Assembly (NCBI GenBank): GCA_021823905.1
Contig: JAKALX010000045.1
Coordinates: forward strand, 1 to 14,637
Origin: Chloroflexota bacterium
GTDB lineage: Bacteria; Chloroflexota; Dehalococcoidia; Tepidiformales; Tepidiformaceae
Direction: 5' to 3'
Length of the DNA: 14,637 nt
Below the pieces are notes generated by a model that was not told the origin of the DNA, made no database searches, and saw only the letters and a program-made list of their open reading frames with translations. Of the stretch, positions 1 to 5,971 are shown one piece after another (position 1 is the stretch's first letter; each line of letters starts with the position of its first letter). The position numbers and the translations under genes were made by a program.

Positions 1-181
1 TCCAGCCAAGCGTCGCGCCGATCGAGATCGGCACGCTCACCAGGGCGAACGGCGCTTCATGCGCGAAGAACCGGTCCAGCCACCCGGTTCTGCTCACGCG
101 GGTGAGCAGGAAGACCAGCGCGAACGTTGTCGCGATCGCCATCGCATAGCCCGCCGCCCATCCGGCGATCAAGGCGTTCAT
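1..181 (-). CDS. Partial hydrophobic membrane protein of unknown function (C-terminus outside the window)
   Basis: About 60 residues are visible, beginning MNALIAGWAAGYAMAIATTF and continuing through ALVFLLTRVSRTGWLDRFF. The gene then runs off the left edge. Residues 5-27 form a strong hydrophobic segment followed by arginines, and a second hydrophobic stretch begins near residue 45, so this is very probably an integral membrane protein. The ATG at 181 overlaps the ispE stop codon in an ATGA arrangement, which implies translational coupling and co-transcription with rsmA-ispE. I do not recognise the family. It could be a permease fragment or a lineage-specific membrane protein. The reading frame and start are well supported by the overlap, but the function is not. 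Confidence 0.6.
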   Translation of the reverse strand, partial: MNALIAGWAAGYAMAIATTFALVFLLTRVSRTGWLDRFFAHEAPFALVSVPISIGATLGW

Positions 182-1041
182 TCGCCGGGTTCCGTCGTCG
201 TCAGGATGGCCGAGCAGGCCAGTCCCCGCGCCGACGCCAGCGCTCTTCGCGCCTGGCCTTCGTCCGAGCCGATCCAGAACAGCGTCGGGCCGGCGCCGGC
301 GAGGTGCACCGGCTCACCGATTCGCCCCTCAAGTGCCGCCCGCAGCTCCGCCAACCCCTCGAACACGTCGAACGCGACCCGCTCGAACGCGTTGAATACA
401 GCGGCCGCTCGCACGGAGCCCGGTTGGCGGCGCGCAAACGCCTCGGATACCTCTCCGGAATCAAACGGCAGTTCGTCCAGCGCGGCGAACATCCGCGCCG
501 TCTTCCTCTCGACAGTCGCCAGGGGAATGAAGAGCACAAGAGGCTGCCGGGGCAGCGGAATGAGACGCTCGACACGCTCCCCGCGCCCGCGCGCCCGCGC
601 CGTCCCGCCAACCAGGAAGAACGCCTCGTCGCTGCCAACGGAGTTCGCCGCAGCCAATTCTTGCTCGTGCGTGGCTCCCCACCGCTCGCCCAGCAATCGG
701 ATGACGGCAGCCGCGTCCGAGGCCCCGCCGCCCAGTCCGCCGGCCGCGGGAATCTGCTTCTCAAGCGCGACGCTCACGCCAGTCAGTGAGTGGCCCAGTT
801 GCCGCGCCAACGCTTCAGCGGCCCGCCAGGCGAGGTTCGTCTCGTCGGCGGGCGTGCCCGCCGCAAAAGGCCCCGCGACGGCGACGCCCGCCGCCGCGCC
901 AACCGTCACCGTGACGCGGTCGGCGAGCGCCAGCGCCTGGAGTACCGTGTCGATTTCGTGATACCCGTCCGGGCGCCTGCCCGTGACCTCGAGGACGAGG
1001 TTCACCTTGGCTCGCGCCGCTGCAACAAGCCGCTCAGTCAC
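178..1041 (-). CDS. ispE: 4-diphosphocytidyl-2-C-methyl-D-erythritol kinase (IspE)
   Basis: A cytoplasmic GHMP-family kinase that phosphorylates the 2-hydroxyl of CDP-methylerythritol with ATP, the fourth step of the MEP pathway to IPP and DMAPP. From the GTG at 1041 it has 287 residues, normal for IspE. The N-terminus carries the family signature ARAKVNLVLEVTGRRPDGYH with the substrate-binding Lys near residue 12. The ATP-binding glycine loop AAGGLGGGASDAA lies near residues 99-111, with the catalytic Asp at about 109. GSDEAFFLVGGTARARGRGE follows near 136-155, and the C-terminal GAGPTLFWI is the third GHMP motif. The same frame can open at a TTG at 1077, which would overlap rsmA by 44 nt. 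I prefer the GTG at 1041 (8-nt overlap), because it begins just before the conserved domain. No strong Shine-Dalgarno is visible, so coupling to rsmA is likely. Confidence 0.95.
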   Translation of the reverse strand: MTERLVAAARAKVNLVLEVTGRRPDGYHEIDTVLQALALADRVTVTVGAAAGVAVAGPFAAGTPADETNLAWRAAEALARQLGHSLTGVSVALEKQIPAAGGLGGGASDAAAVIRLLGERWGATHEQELAAANSVGSDEAFFLVGGTARARGRGERVERLIPLPRQPLVLFIPLATVERKTARMFAALDELPFDSGEVSEAFARRQPGSVRAAAVFNAFERVAFDVFEGLAELRAALEGRIGEPVHLAGAGPTLFWIGSDEGQARRALASARGLACSAILTTTEPGE

Positions 1042-1858
1042 CGGCACGAACCGCGCGCCAGGCCGCGAGCAGGCCAAGCCATTCCGCCACGCTCAGCGTC
1101 TCGGCCCGCCGTATCGGGTCGATCCCGGCCAACCGGAGCGCCTCGTCAGCCTGGTCGGCGCGCAGCCCGGTCTCCCGCGCGAGCGCGTTATGTATCTGCT
1201 TGCGCGGGTTGCGAAACGTCTTCGAAACCAGCGTGAAGAACTCCTCGATGTCGCCGGCGGGAACGAGCGGCTCATCGCGGACCGCCAGGCGGACGACCGA
1301 CGACCATACGCTCGGCGGAGGGTCGAACGCCTCCGGCGGCACGTCGAACAGGATCGAAGCCTCGGCGTAGACCTGGACCGAGACGGTCAGCAGCGAAAAG
1401 CCGCCCGCCTTCGCGGCCAGCTCGCGCGCCACCTCGCGCTGCACCATCACGACAGCTTCCGTTGGCTTCCGCCGGGCCTCGAGGAGGCGCCGGATAATCG
1501 GGTTGGCGGCGAAGTATGGCAGGTTCCCGGCCACCGCGAACCCGACGCCGGGCGGCACCGCTTCACCCATGTCGGCGTCGCGCGCGTCCGCCTGGACAAC
1601 TCGCAGCCGCGGCTCGCCCCGAAACCGCTGCCGGAGGTGGAGCACGAGGCGGTCCTCAATTTCGAGCGCTACAACCGGATGGCCGGCATCCAGGAGCGCC
1701 GCCGTCAGTTGCCCCGTGCCCGCGCCGATCTCCACGACGACGCCGCCCTCCGGCACATGAACCGCATGGGCGATGTCGGAGAGCACGCCGGAGTCGCGCA
1801 GGAAGTGCTGACCCAGCGCTTTGCGTGGTCGAGGGCCAGGTAACCGGGTTGAAGGCAC
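1034..1858 (-). CDS. rsmA: 16S rRNA (adenine1518-N6/adenine1519-N6)-dimethyltransferase RsmA/KsgA
   Basis: Dimethylates two adjacent adenines in the 3'-terminal helix 45 loop of 16S rRNA during small-subunit assembly, using S-adenosylmethionine. The 274-residue product has the expected family layout: N-terminal RKALGQHFLRD (residues 12-22), SAM motif I EIGAGTGQLT (43-52), the acidic EIEDR after the second strand (66-70), the catalytic NLPYF (112-116), and FDPPPSVWSSVVRL (178-191). The C-terminal helical domain contains KTFRNPRKQIHNAL. The start is a GTG at 1858, 28 nt after the stop of the DUF348/G5/3D gene. The stop overlaps ispE. The order YabE-like, rsmA, ispE is a known conserved arrangement in Firmicutes and Actinobacteria and supports a single transcript. 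Confidence 0.96.
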   Translation of the reverse strand: MPSTRLPGPRPRKALGQHFLRDSGVLSDIAHAVHVPEGGVVVEIGAGTGQLTAALLDAGHPVVALEIEDRLVLHLRQRFRGEPRLRVVQADARDADMGEAVPPGVGFAVAGNLPYFAANPIIRRLLEARRKPTEAVVMVQREVARELAAKAGGFSLLTVSVQVYAEASILFDVPPEAFDPPPSVWSSVVRLAVRDEPLVPAGDIEEFFTLVSKTFRNPRKQIHNALARETGLRADQADEALRLAGIDPIRRAETLSVAEWLGLLAAWRAVRAGD

Positions 1859-1886
1859 GCCTCGGATCGTAGGCGGGCACGGCGGG

Positions 1887-3242
1887 TCAGTCGAGGACGT
1901 ACACCTCGATGGTCTTGCTCCCCCATCCCGGATCGCCGGCGCTATCCGGGAATCCGAGATCGAGATGGTTGCCGGTGATGAGCCCGCCTGTGTCCGCCGC
2001 CACGCACATCCCGTAGCCGGGAACGAAGAACCTCGTTCCGAATGTGTAGACGCTGGGATCTACCGCGCAGATGCCTTTCTCGAGCATTGCGCCGCTCGCC
2101 GTCCGGCCGTAGTTGGGGTCGCTGGCCGGGCGCCCGCCGTGGCTTGCGTTGTACCACGTAGTGACCATCGTCACCTTGGTCCGGTAAGCGCCGTTGTAGC
2201 CCGGCGCGTCGAGCATCGGCCGCGACGCATTCGGCACAACCTTCGTGCCGCGGATGTAGCGCGTCGGTACCGGCACCTGCGTGACAGTCGCGTTCCCGAT
2301 TTCAACGCGGCTGACCGCCTCGCCGTTCTTGTACGTCACGGAATAGCGGTGCGTGCGAACCCCCGGCTTGCCCTCGACCACCCGGTCCTGCCCAACCGGC
2401 GCATTTGGATCGTCTTCGTACGACGCGCTCGGCGGGATCGCGTCCTGCGCCTGTTCCTCAACCACGATCGTGCGGGCGATCGTCAGCGACATCCCGGTGA
2501 ACGTCGGAGCGTCAACCGGCGACGAAACACTGTCGATCGTGGACGGATCAACATTCAGCAACCGGATCACGTCGCCTACCGTCGAAGCGAGCGTGTACAC
2601 CGACTGCTCCTTGCCGTCGAGCTTCACGGTGATCGTGCGCCCCTTCGCAAGGCGAACAACCATTCCCGCCGTAACCGGAGCCGTCAGGCTCGGCCGAACC
2701 AGATCACCCTCGCGCACGGTCATGCCGAGTTCACCAAGCATCTGCTCGACCGTGGCGGCGGACGACGACACCTGTACCGGAAGCGAATCGACCAGGACGG
2801 TCACCGGGCGCGCCCGCACCACGGTCAACCGCACCTGCGGCTGCGCCTCGCCAGCACCGGGAACGGCCGCGCTCGCATAGAGCGCCGCGGCCAGCGGGCC
2901 GCGCTCGTTGGTGAGCTGCCCGTCCGCGTAGATCCGATCTTCCGGGTGAAGGTCCAGCCCCGCCTCGGCGATCGCGCCACCAACCGTGGCCGCCTGCGTT
3001 CGTACCGCAACCGTTCGCCCGTCGGCCTCGATCGTCACGTCGCGCGCCCGCTGCACGGCGACACTGGCCACGTTTCCACCGCTCGCGGAGACCACGCGGT
3101 CGCCCGCACCAAGCCTGATCCCGGCCGCCGCGAGCCCTTCCGCCCGAGGGTCGAACGTGGCCTGGACACGGTACGCCTGGCCGTTGCTCAGAACGGTCAC
3201 GTCCCTTTGCGGGAAAACGCGGAAGCCGAAGACAGCAAGCAA
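1887..3242 (-). CDS. YabE/Rpf-like cell-wall-associated protein with DUF348 repeats, G5 and 3D domains
   Basis: Probable extracytoplasmic peptidoglycan-associated protein. Counting from the TTG at 3242, the 451 residues contain about four DUF348-like repeats (roughly 13-66, 67-110, 145-200, 201-258; typical unit R-x-V-T-V...V-x-T...T-V-x-x-x-L-x-x-x-G). A G5-like domain follows at about 258-335 (VVEGKPGVRTHRYSVTYKNG), then a C-terminal 3D domain at about 355-450. The 3D domain has its three aspartates (D395, D417 in AADTGG, D428 in HLDLGF) and two cysteines (C392, C413) that could form a disulfide. 3D domains are double-psi beta barrels related to the MltA lytic transglycosylase catalytic domain, so wall cleavage is plausible but not shown. 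The TTG start removes a good signal anchor: upstream, in frame, the sequence reads RRFRGRHHAATIFVVVLLAV. The true start is probably at ATT 3350 or CTG 3377. Linkage to rsmA and ispE matches yabE/rpfB loci. Confidence 0.9.
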   Translation of the reverse strand: MLAVFGFRVFPQRDVTVLSNGQAYRVQATFDPRAEGLAAAGIRLGAGDRVVSASGGNVASVAVQRARDVTIEADGRTVAVRTQAATVGGAIAEAGLDLHPEDRIYADGQLTNERGPLAAALYASAAVPGAGEAQPQVRLTVVRARPVTVLVDSLPVQVSSSAATVEQMLGELGMTVREGDLVRPSLTAPVTAGMVVRLAKGRTITVKLDGKEQSVYTLASTVGDVIRLLNVDPSTIDSVSSPVDAPTFTGMSLTIARTIVVEEQAQDAIPPSASYEDDPNAPVGQDRVVEGKPGVRTHRYSVTYKNGEAVSRVEIGNATVTQVPVPTRYIRGTKVVPNASRPMLDAPGYNGAYRTKVTMVTTWYNASHGGRPASDPNYGRTASGAMLEKGICAVDPSVYTFGTRFFVPGYGMCVAADTGGLITGNHLDLGFPDSAGDPGWGSKTIEVYVLD

Positions 3243-3424
3243 GACAACGACGAAAATCGTCGCCGCATGATGCCGACCTCGAAAACGGCGGGGGTGGTCG
3301 GAGAGGTCGGACCGGGTGATGTGCCGTCGCTCGGCGATGGGACGCCCAATGCTGGGCCTCCGTACTGCCTGGGCCAGATGTCACTCCTCGGTGCGAAGTT
3401 TCGGCGTCGCCCGCTGGCTGCGGG

Positions 3425-3446
3425 TGCACCCGCCGGGTTGGGTGCA
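3425..3446 (-). terminator. Terminator-like hairpin just after the SRP RNA
   Basis: TGCACCC (3425-3431) and GGGTGCA (3440-3446) form a perfect 7-bp stem with an 8-nt loop, starting 10 nt beyond the inferred 3' end of the SRP RNA. An alternative perfect 14-bp palindrome, GCGGGTGCACCCGC, covers 3420-3433 and would compete with it. There is no U-tract, so termination may be inefficient, or this may be a processing or attenuation structure in the leader of the downstream YabE-like gene. Confidence 0.4.
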
Positions 3447-3455
3447 TGACCTCAT

Positions 3456-3725
3456 GGACCGTGCACCTGCTGTCGAACTGGTCTCCGGGCTTGCCCTTTG
3501 CCAGCCAGCTCGGATCCGGTGGACCTGCGGCACCCGAAGCATTCCACTTATGGCTGCTTCCTTCCGGACCTGACCAGGTTCATGGCGCTCCGCCGCGCAG
3601 GACCAGATCGTCAACGCCGCTTGACTGGGACAGTCCCCAGCGAACCAGCCCTCGAGCAGGGATTCAACCCCGCTGTAGCGGATTGCGGGTTCAGGGCACC
3701 GCTAGCTCCCCGTCTAGCACGGCCG
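3456..3725 (-). ncRNA. ffs: Signal recognition particle RNA, large (Alu-domain) bacterial type
   Basis: RNA core of the signal recognition particle, which binds Ffh and targets nascent membrane proteins. On the minus strand the universally conserved S-domain apex GTCCGGAAGGAAGCAGCC is present (complement near 3552-3569), with the GGAA tetraloop and asymmetric-loop bases. Upstream lies an Alu-domain segment (GTGCTAGACGGGGAG, then AGCGGTGCCCTGAACC and AGCGGGGTTGAATCCC), closely resembling Bacillus scRNA as I remember it. The 5' GGCCGTGC (3724-3717) can pair with 3' GCACGGTC (3464-3457), closing the molecule over 8 bp. That pairing sets the ends and gives about 270 nt, the size of the large form. 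A promoter sits just upstream. Open frames reported on either strand here are spurious. Confidence 0.95.
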
Positions 3726-3731
3726 AAAGCT

Positions 3732-3761
3732 ACCGTACGCCGGCCCTCAGGGCCCGGTCAA
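3732..3761 (-). promoter_or_regulatory. Sigma-70-type promoter of the SRP RNA gene
   Basis: The minus strand reads TTGACC (3761-3756), an 18-nt spacer, then TACGGT (3737-3732). The predicted RNA 5' end lies about 7 nt further on, at the expected distance. The spacer contains the palindrome GGCCCTGAGGGCC (3742-3754), which could be an operator or simply GC-rich sequence. The -35 begins about 30 nt beyond the stop codon of the biotin carrier gene. Confidence 0.6.
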
Positions 3762-3791
3762 TACGGGCACTCACCGCACAGCCAGCAGAAT

Positions 3792-4319
3792 TCACCCTCC
3801 GCCCGCGCGCTGAATGGCGACGAGCAGGTCGCCCTGCTTGATTCGCTGCCCCGGCACGACTGGCGCCGTCTCCACCGTGCCCGAGGCCGGCGACCGTATC
3901 TCGTTGTTCATCTTCATCGACTCGATCACCAGCAACACCTGGCCCGCCTGAACGACGTCTCCCTCCGCGCAGCGAACTTCGACCACCGATCCGGTCATCG
4001 GCGCATAAACCTCGGCCCGCCCCGTCGCCACGGCCGCCTTCTGTGATCGCGCGGCCGCCGGGCGCCACGGCCCCACGTCGCAGTCGAACGTGTGCCGGCC
4101 AATCGTCACGATCGCCCCTCCGCGGCGGCGTTCCAGGTAGATCTCCGTCGGCCGGCTGTCAACCATCAGCACGTAGAGACCCGAATGACCGACCTGTTCA
4201 AGGTCCACGTTTTTCCAGGCGCCCGCACCCTCGCGCCGCACGAGGGTCGCGCCATTCGCTCGATCCAGTTCGAGCGTGACGTCCTCTCCCTCAATCCGCA
4301 CTAAATGCTTTTCGGCCAT
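3792..4319 (-). CDS. Biotin carboxyl carrier (biotinyl) subunit of an acyl-CoA carboxylase
   Basis: Carries covalently bound biotin that shuttles carboxyl groups from the biotin carboxylase to a carboxyltransferase. The 175-residue product has a C-terminal biotinyl/lipoyl-type domain (about 100-172). It contains APMTG (106-110) and the biotinylation motif ESMKM (133-137) with acceptor K136, in the ESMKM rather than AMKM form. It ends with the usual second half SPASGTV...GQRIKQGDLL. The first 90 residues resemble the linker/BT region of single-chain acyl-CoA carboxylase alpha subunits. I chose the ATG at 4319; a G-rich GGGGGATGGGG precedes it, and it overlaps the end of the carboxylase gene by 19 nt. 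No carboxyltransferase gene is visible in the window, so the acyl-CoA substrate (acetyl-, propionyl- or other) cannot be assigned. Confidence 0.93.
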   Translation of the reverse strand: MAEKHLVRIEGEDVTLELDRANGATLVRREGAGAWKNVDLEQVGHSGLYVLMVDSRPTEIYLERRRGGAIVTIGRHTFDCDVGPWRPAAARSQKAAVATGRAEVYAPMTGSVVEVRCAEGDVVQAGQVLLVIESMKMNNEIRSPASGTVETAPVVPGQRIKQGDLLVAIQRAGGG

Positions 4320-5842
4320 CGCCCCATCCCCCGTGACGTCGCCGAACCAGACATCTGGGCGCGCCACGACGAGCCGAGCGCGGAAAGACCGGCGGCTCCG
4401 TTCGCGCCATTCGCGCCGTGGTCGCTGGCACGCTCTTTGCCCGTGACCGCGAGGAGCGCCGCGATCTCCGCAAGCTCCTTCTGCTCGGTAAGCGGCTCCA
4501 ACGGCGCGACTTCGTGCCGGTCCAGGAACCCCGTGTCGATCCGGCCGTCGATGAAGTCGTCCAGGTCGAGAATCTGCTGAAGGTAGGGAATGTTCGTCGC
4601 GACACCCACTACCCGAAACTCCGCGAGCGCGCGCTTCATCCGGGTCCGGGCGCCCTCGCGGTTCCGTCCCCACGCGGTCACCTTCGCCAGCAACGAGTCG
4701 TAATACGGCGTGATCTCGATGCCGTCGTACAGCGCACTCTCTACCCGGATGCCCGGGCCGGCGGGCTCCCGCGCCAGCACGATCCGTCCCACCGACGGCA
4801 GGAAGCTGTTGAACGGATCCTCCGCCACGATCCGGCACTCGATCGCCCAGCCGCGGCTCAGCAGCTCAACTTCGTCGTACGGCAGTTCGACACCGGCGGC
4901 GACCAGGATCTGGTCCTTCACCAGGTCGGTGCCGGTCGACATCTCCGTCACGGGGTGCTCAACCTGGAGCCGCGTATTCATCTCCAGGAAGAAGTACTCG
5001 CCGGTATTCGTCAGGAGAAACTCGACCGTTCCAACGTTATGGTAATTCACCGACCGCGCGACGCGAGTCGCCGCCCGGCTCAGGCTGCGGCGCAGGTCGG
5101 GAGTCACGGCAATGCTCGGGCACTCCTCGATCAGCTTCTGGTGGCGCCGCTGGATCGAGCACTCCCGCTCGCCCACCGCCGTGATGTTGCCGTACTTGTC
5201 GCCGATGATCTGGACTTCGATGTGCCGCACCCGATCCAGGCTCTTCTCGATGAAGATGGCGGGGTTGCCAAACGCCGCCTGCGCCTCGTGCATCGCCTGC
5301 GCGGCTGCGCTCCGGAACTCCGCCGCCGACTCCACACGCCGAATCCCCCGGCCTCCGCCCCCCGCGGCGGCCTTTACCATCACCGGGTAACCCATGTCGT
5401 CCGCGAACCGCGCCGCGTCGTCGACGTTGTCGATCACCGGGCTCCCGGGGAGCACTGGCAGCCCGGCCGCCCTGGCGATGTTCCGCGCCACGATCTTGTC
5501 GCCAAGCTGCCGGATCGAGTCGGGCGAAGGGCCGATGAACGTCAGGCCAGCGTCGACGCAGGCCTCCGCGAAGTCGGCGTTCTCCGCGAGGAATCCATAG
5601 CCGGGGTGGATTGCGTCGGCGCCGCAGGCTTTCGCCACGCTGATGATCCGGTCGCCGTTCAGATAGCTCTCCCGCGCGTCGGCTGGCCCAATCGGCCGGG
5701 CTTCGTCGGCGTACCGCACGTGCTGCGAGAGCCTGTCCACGTCGGAGTAGACAGCAAGCGACGGGATACTCAGATCCCGCAGGGCACGGACGATGCGAAG
5801 GGCGATTTCGCCCCTGTTGGCGATCAGAACCTTGGAGAACAT
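4301..5842 (-). CDS. accC: Biotin carboxylase subunit of an acyl-CoA carboxylase (AccC/PccA-like)
   Basis: ATP-dependent carboxylation of biotin from bicarbonate, the first half-reaction of acetyl- or acyl-CoA carboxylase. The product has 513 residues from the ATG at 5842. FSKVLIANRGEIALRIVRA begins the N-terminal domain, and HPGYGFLAENADFAEAC is at about 79-95. The ATP-grasp glycine loop KAAAGGGGRGIR is at 157-168, HIEVQIIGD at 207-215, the metal-binding glutamates in VEFL and FLEMNTR lie near 274 and 287, and RLQVEHPVTE is at 291-300. The C-terminal ESALYDGIEITPYYDSLLAK holds the active-site arginine region near 366. About 65 residues extend past the end of a typical 449-residue AccC; this tail is Ala/Gly-rich. 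The same frame stays open through antisense mutS2, which is not real coding; conserved homology begins at MFSK. The biotinyl subunit follows with an overlap. Confidence 0.94.
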   Translation of the reverse strand: MFSKVLIANRGEIALRIVRALRDLSIPSLAVYSDVDRLSQHVRYADEARPIGPADARESYLNGDRIISVAKACGADAIHPGYGFLAENADFAEACVDAGLTFIGPSPDSIRQLGDKIVARNIARAAGLPVLPGSPVIDNVDDAARFADDMGYPVMVKAAAGGGGRGIRRVESAAEFRSAAAQAMHEAQAAFGNPAIFIEKSLDRVRHIEVQIIGDKYGNITAVGERECSIQRRHQKLIEECPSIAVTPDLRRSLSRAATRVARSVNYHNVGTVEFLLTNTGEYFFLEMNTRLQVEHPVTEMSTGTDLVKDQILVAAGVELPYDEVELLSRGWAIECRIVAEDPFNSFLPSVGRIVLAREPAGPGIRVESALYDGIEITPYYDSLLAKVTAWGRNREGARTRMKRALAEFRVVGVATNIPYLQQILDLDDFIDGRIDTGFLDRHEVAPLEPLTEQKELAEIAALLAVTGKERASDHGANGANGAAGLSALGSSWRAQMSGSATSRGMGRWPKSI

Positions 5843-5860
5843 GGGCCGATGCTTCTCAAG

Positions 5861-5905
5861 CGTGCTTCGATAGCTCAGAAGCATACGGCGGGGCTGCTCC
5901 TCTTG
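5861..5905 (-). promoter_or_regulatory. Candidate promoter for the biotin carboxylase transcript
   Basis: In the 129-nt divergent spacer between accC and mutS2 (5843-5971), the minus strand has TTCGCA, an 18-nt gap, then TATGCT about 35 nt upstream of the accC ATG. It matches the sigma-70 consensus only partly and was found by eye. Confidence 0.25.
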
Positions 5906-5929
5906 CGAATGCGCGGACCGGCACTGCCG

Positions 5930-5959
5930 TTGGCCCCGGCCGTCTGCGCGCCCTACCCT
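5930..5959 (+). promoter_or_regulatory. Candidate promoter for the mutS2 operon
   Basis: TTGGCC (5930-5935), an 18-nt spacer, then TACCCT (5954-5959) lie just upstream of the mutS2 ATG at 5972. This would leave only a few nucleotides of leader. The match is weak, and the divergent layout is the main reason for expecting a promoter here. Confidence 0.25.
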
Positions 5960-5971
5960 TGAACGGCGCCC

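Noticed and set aside
1821..3449. Plus-strand open frame of 542 codons opposite the YabE-like gene, and similar long frames opposite ispE and rsmA
   Set aside because: Arg/Pro/His-rich low-complexity translation, typical of antisense frames in GC-rich genes. The minus strand has clear domain homology.
3640..3700. tRNA-like T-arm (GGGGTTGAATCC on the minus strand)
   Set aside because: It belongs to the Alu domain of the large SRP RNA; no acceptor stem, anticodon arm or correct T-loop (TTC) is present.
3446..4046. Plus-strand open frames across the SRP RNA region
   Set aside because: The region is explained by a structured RNA on the opposite strand. The translations are low-complexity and overlap the biotinyl gene antisense.
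4418..5962. Plus-strand open frame of 514 codons opposite the biotin carboxylase
   Set aside because: Complete antisense overlap with a highly conserved enzyme; the translation is Arg/Asp/Val-rich with no recognisable motif.
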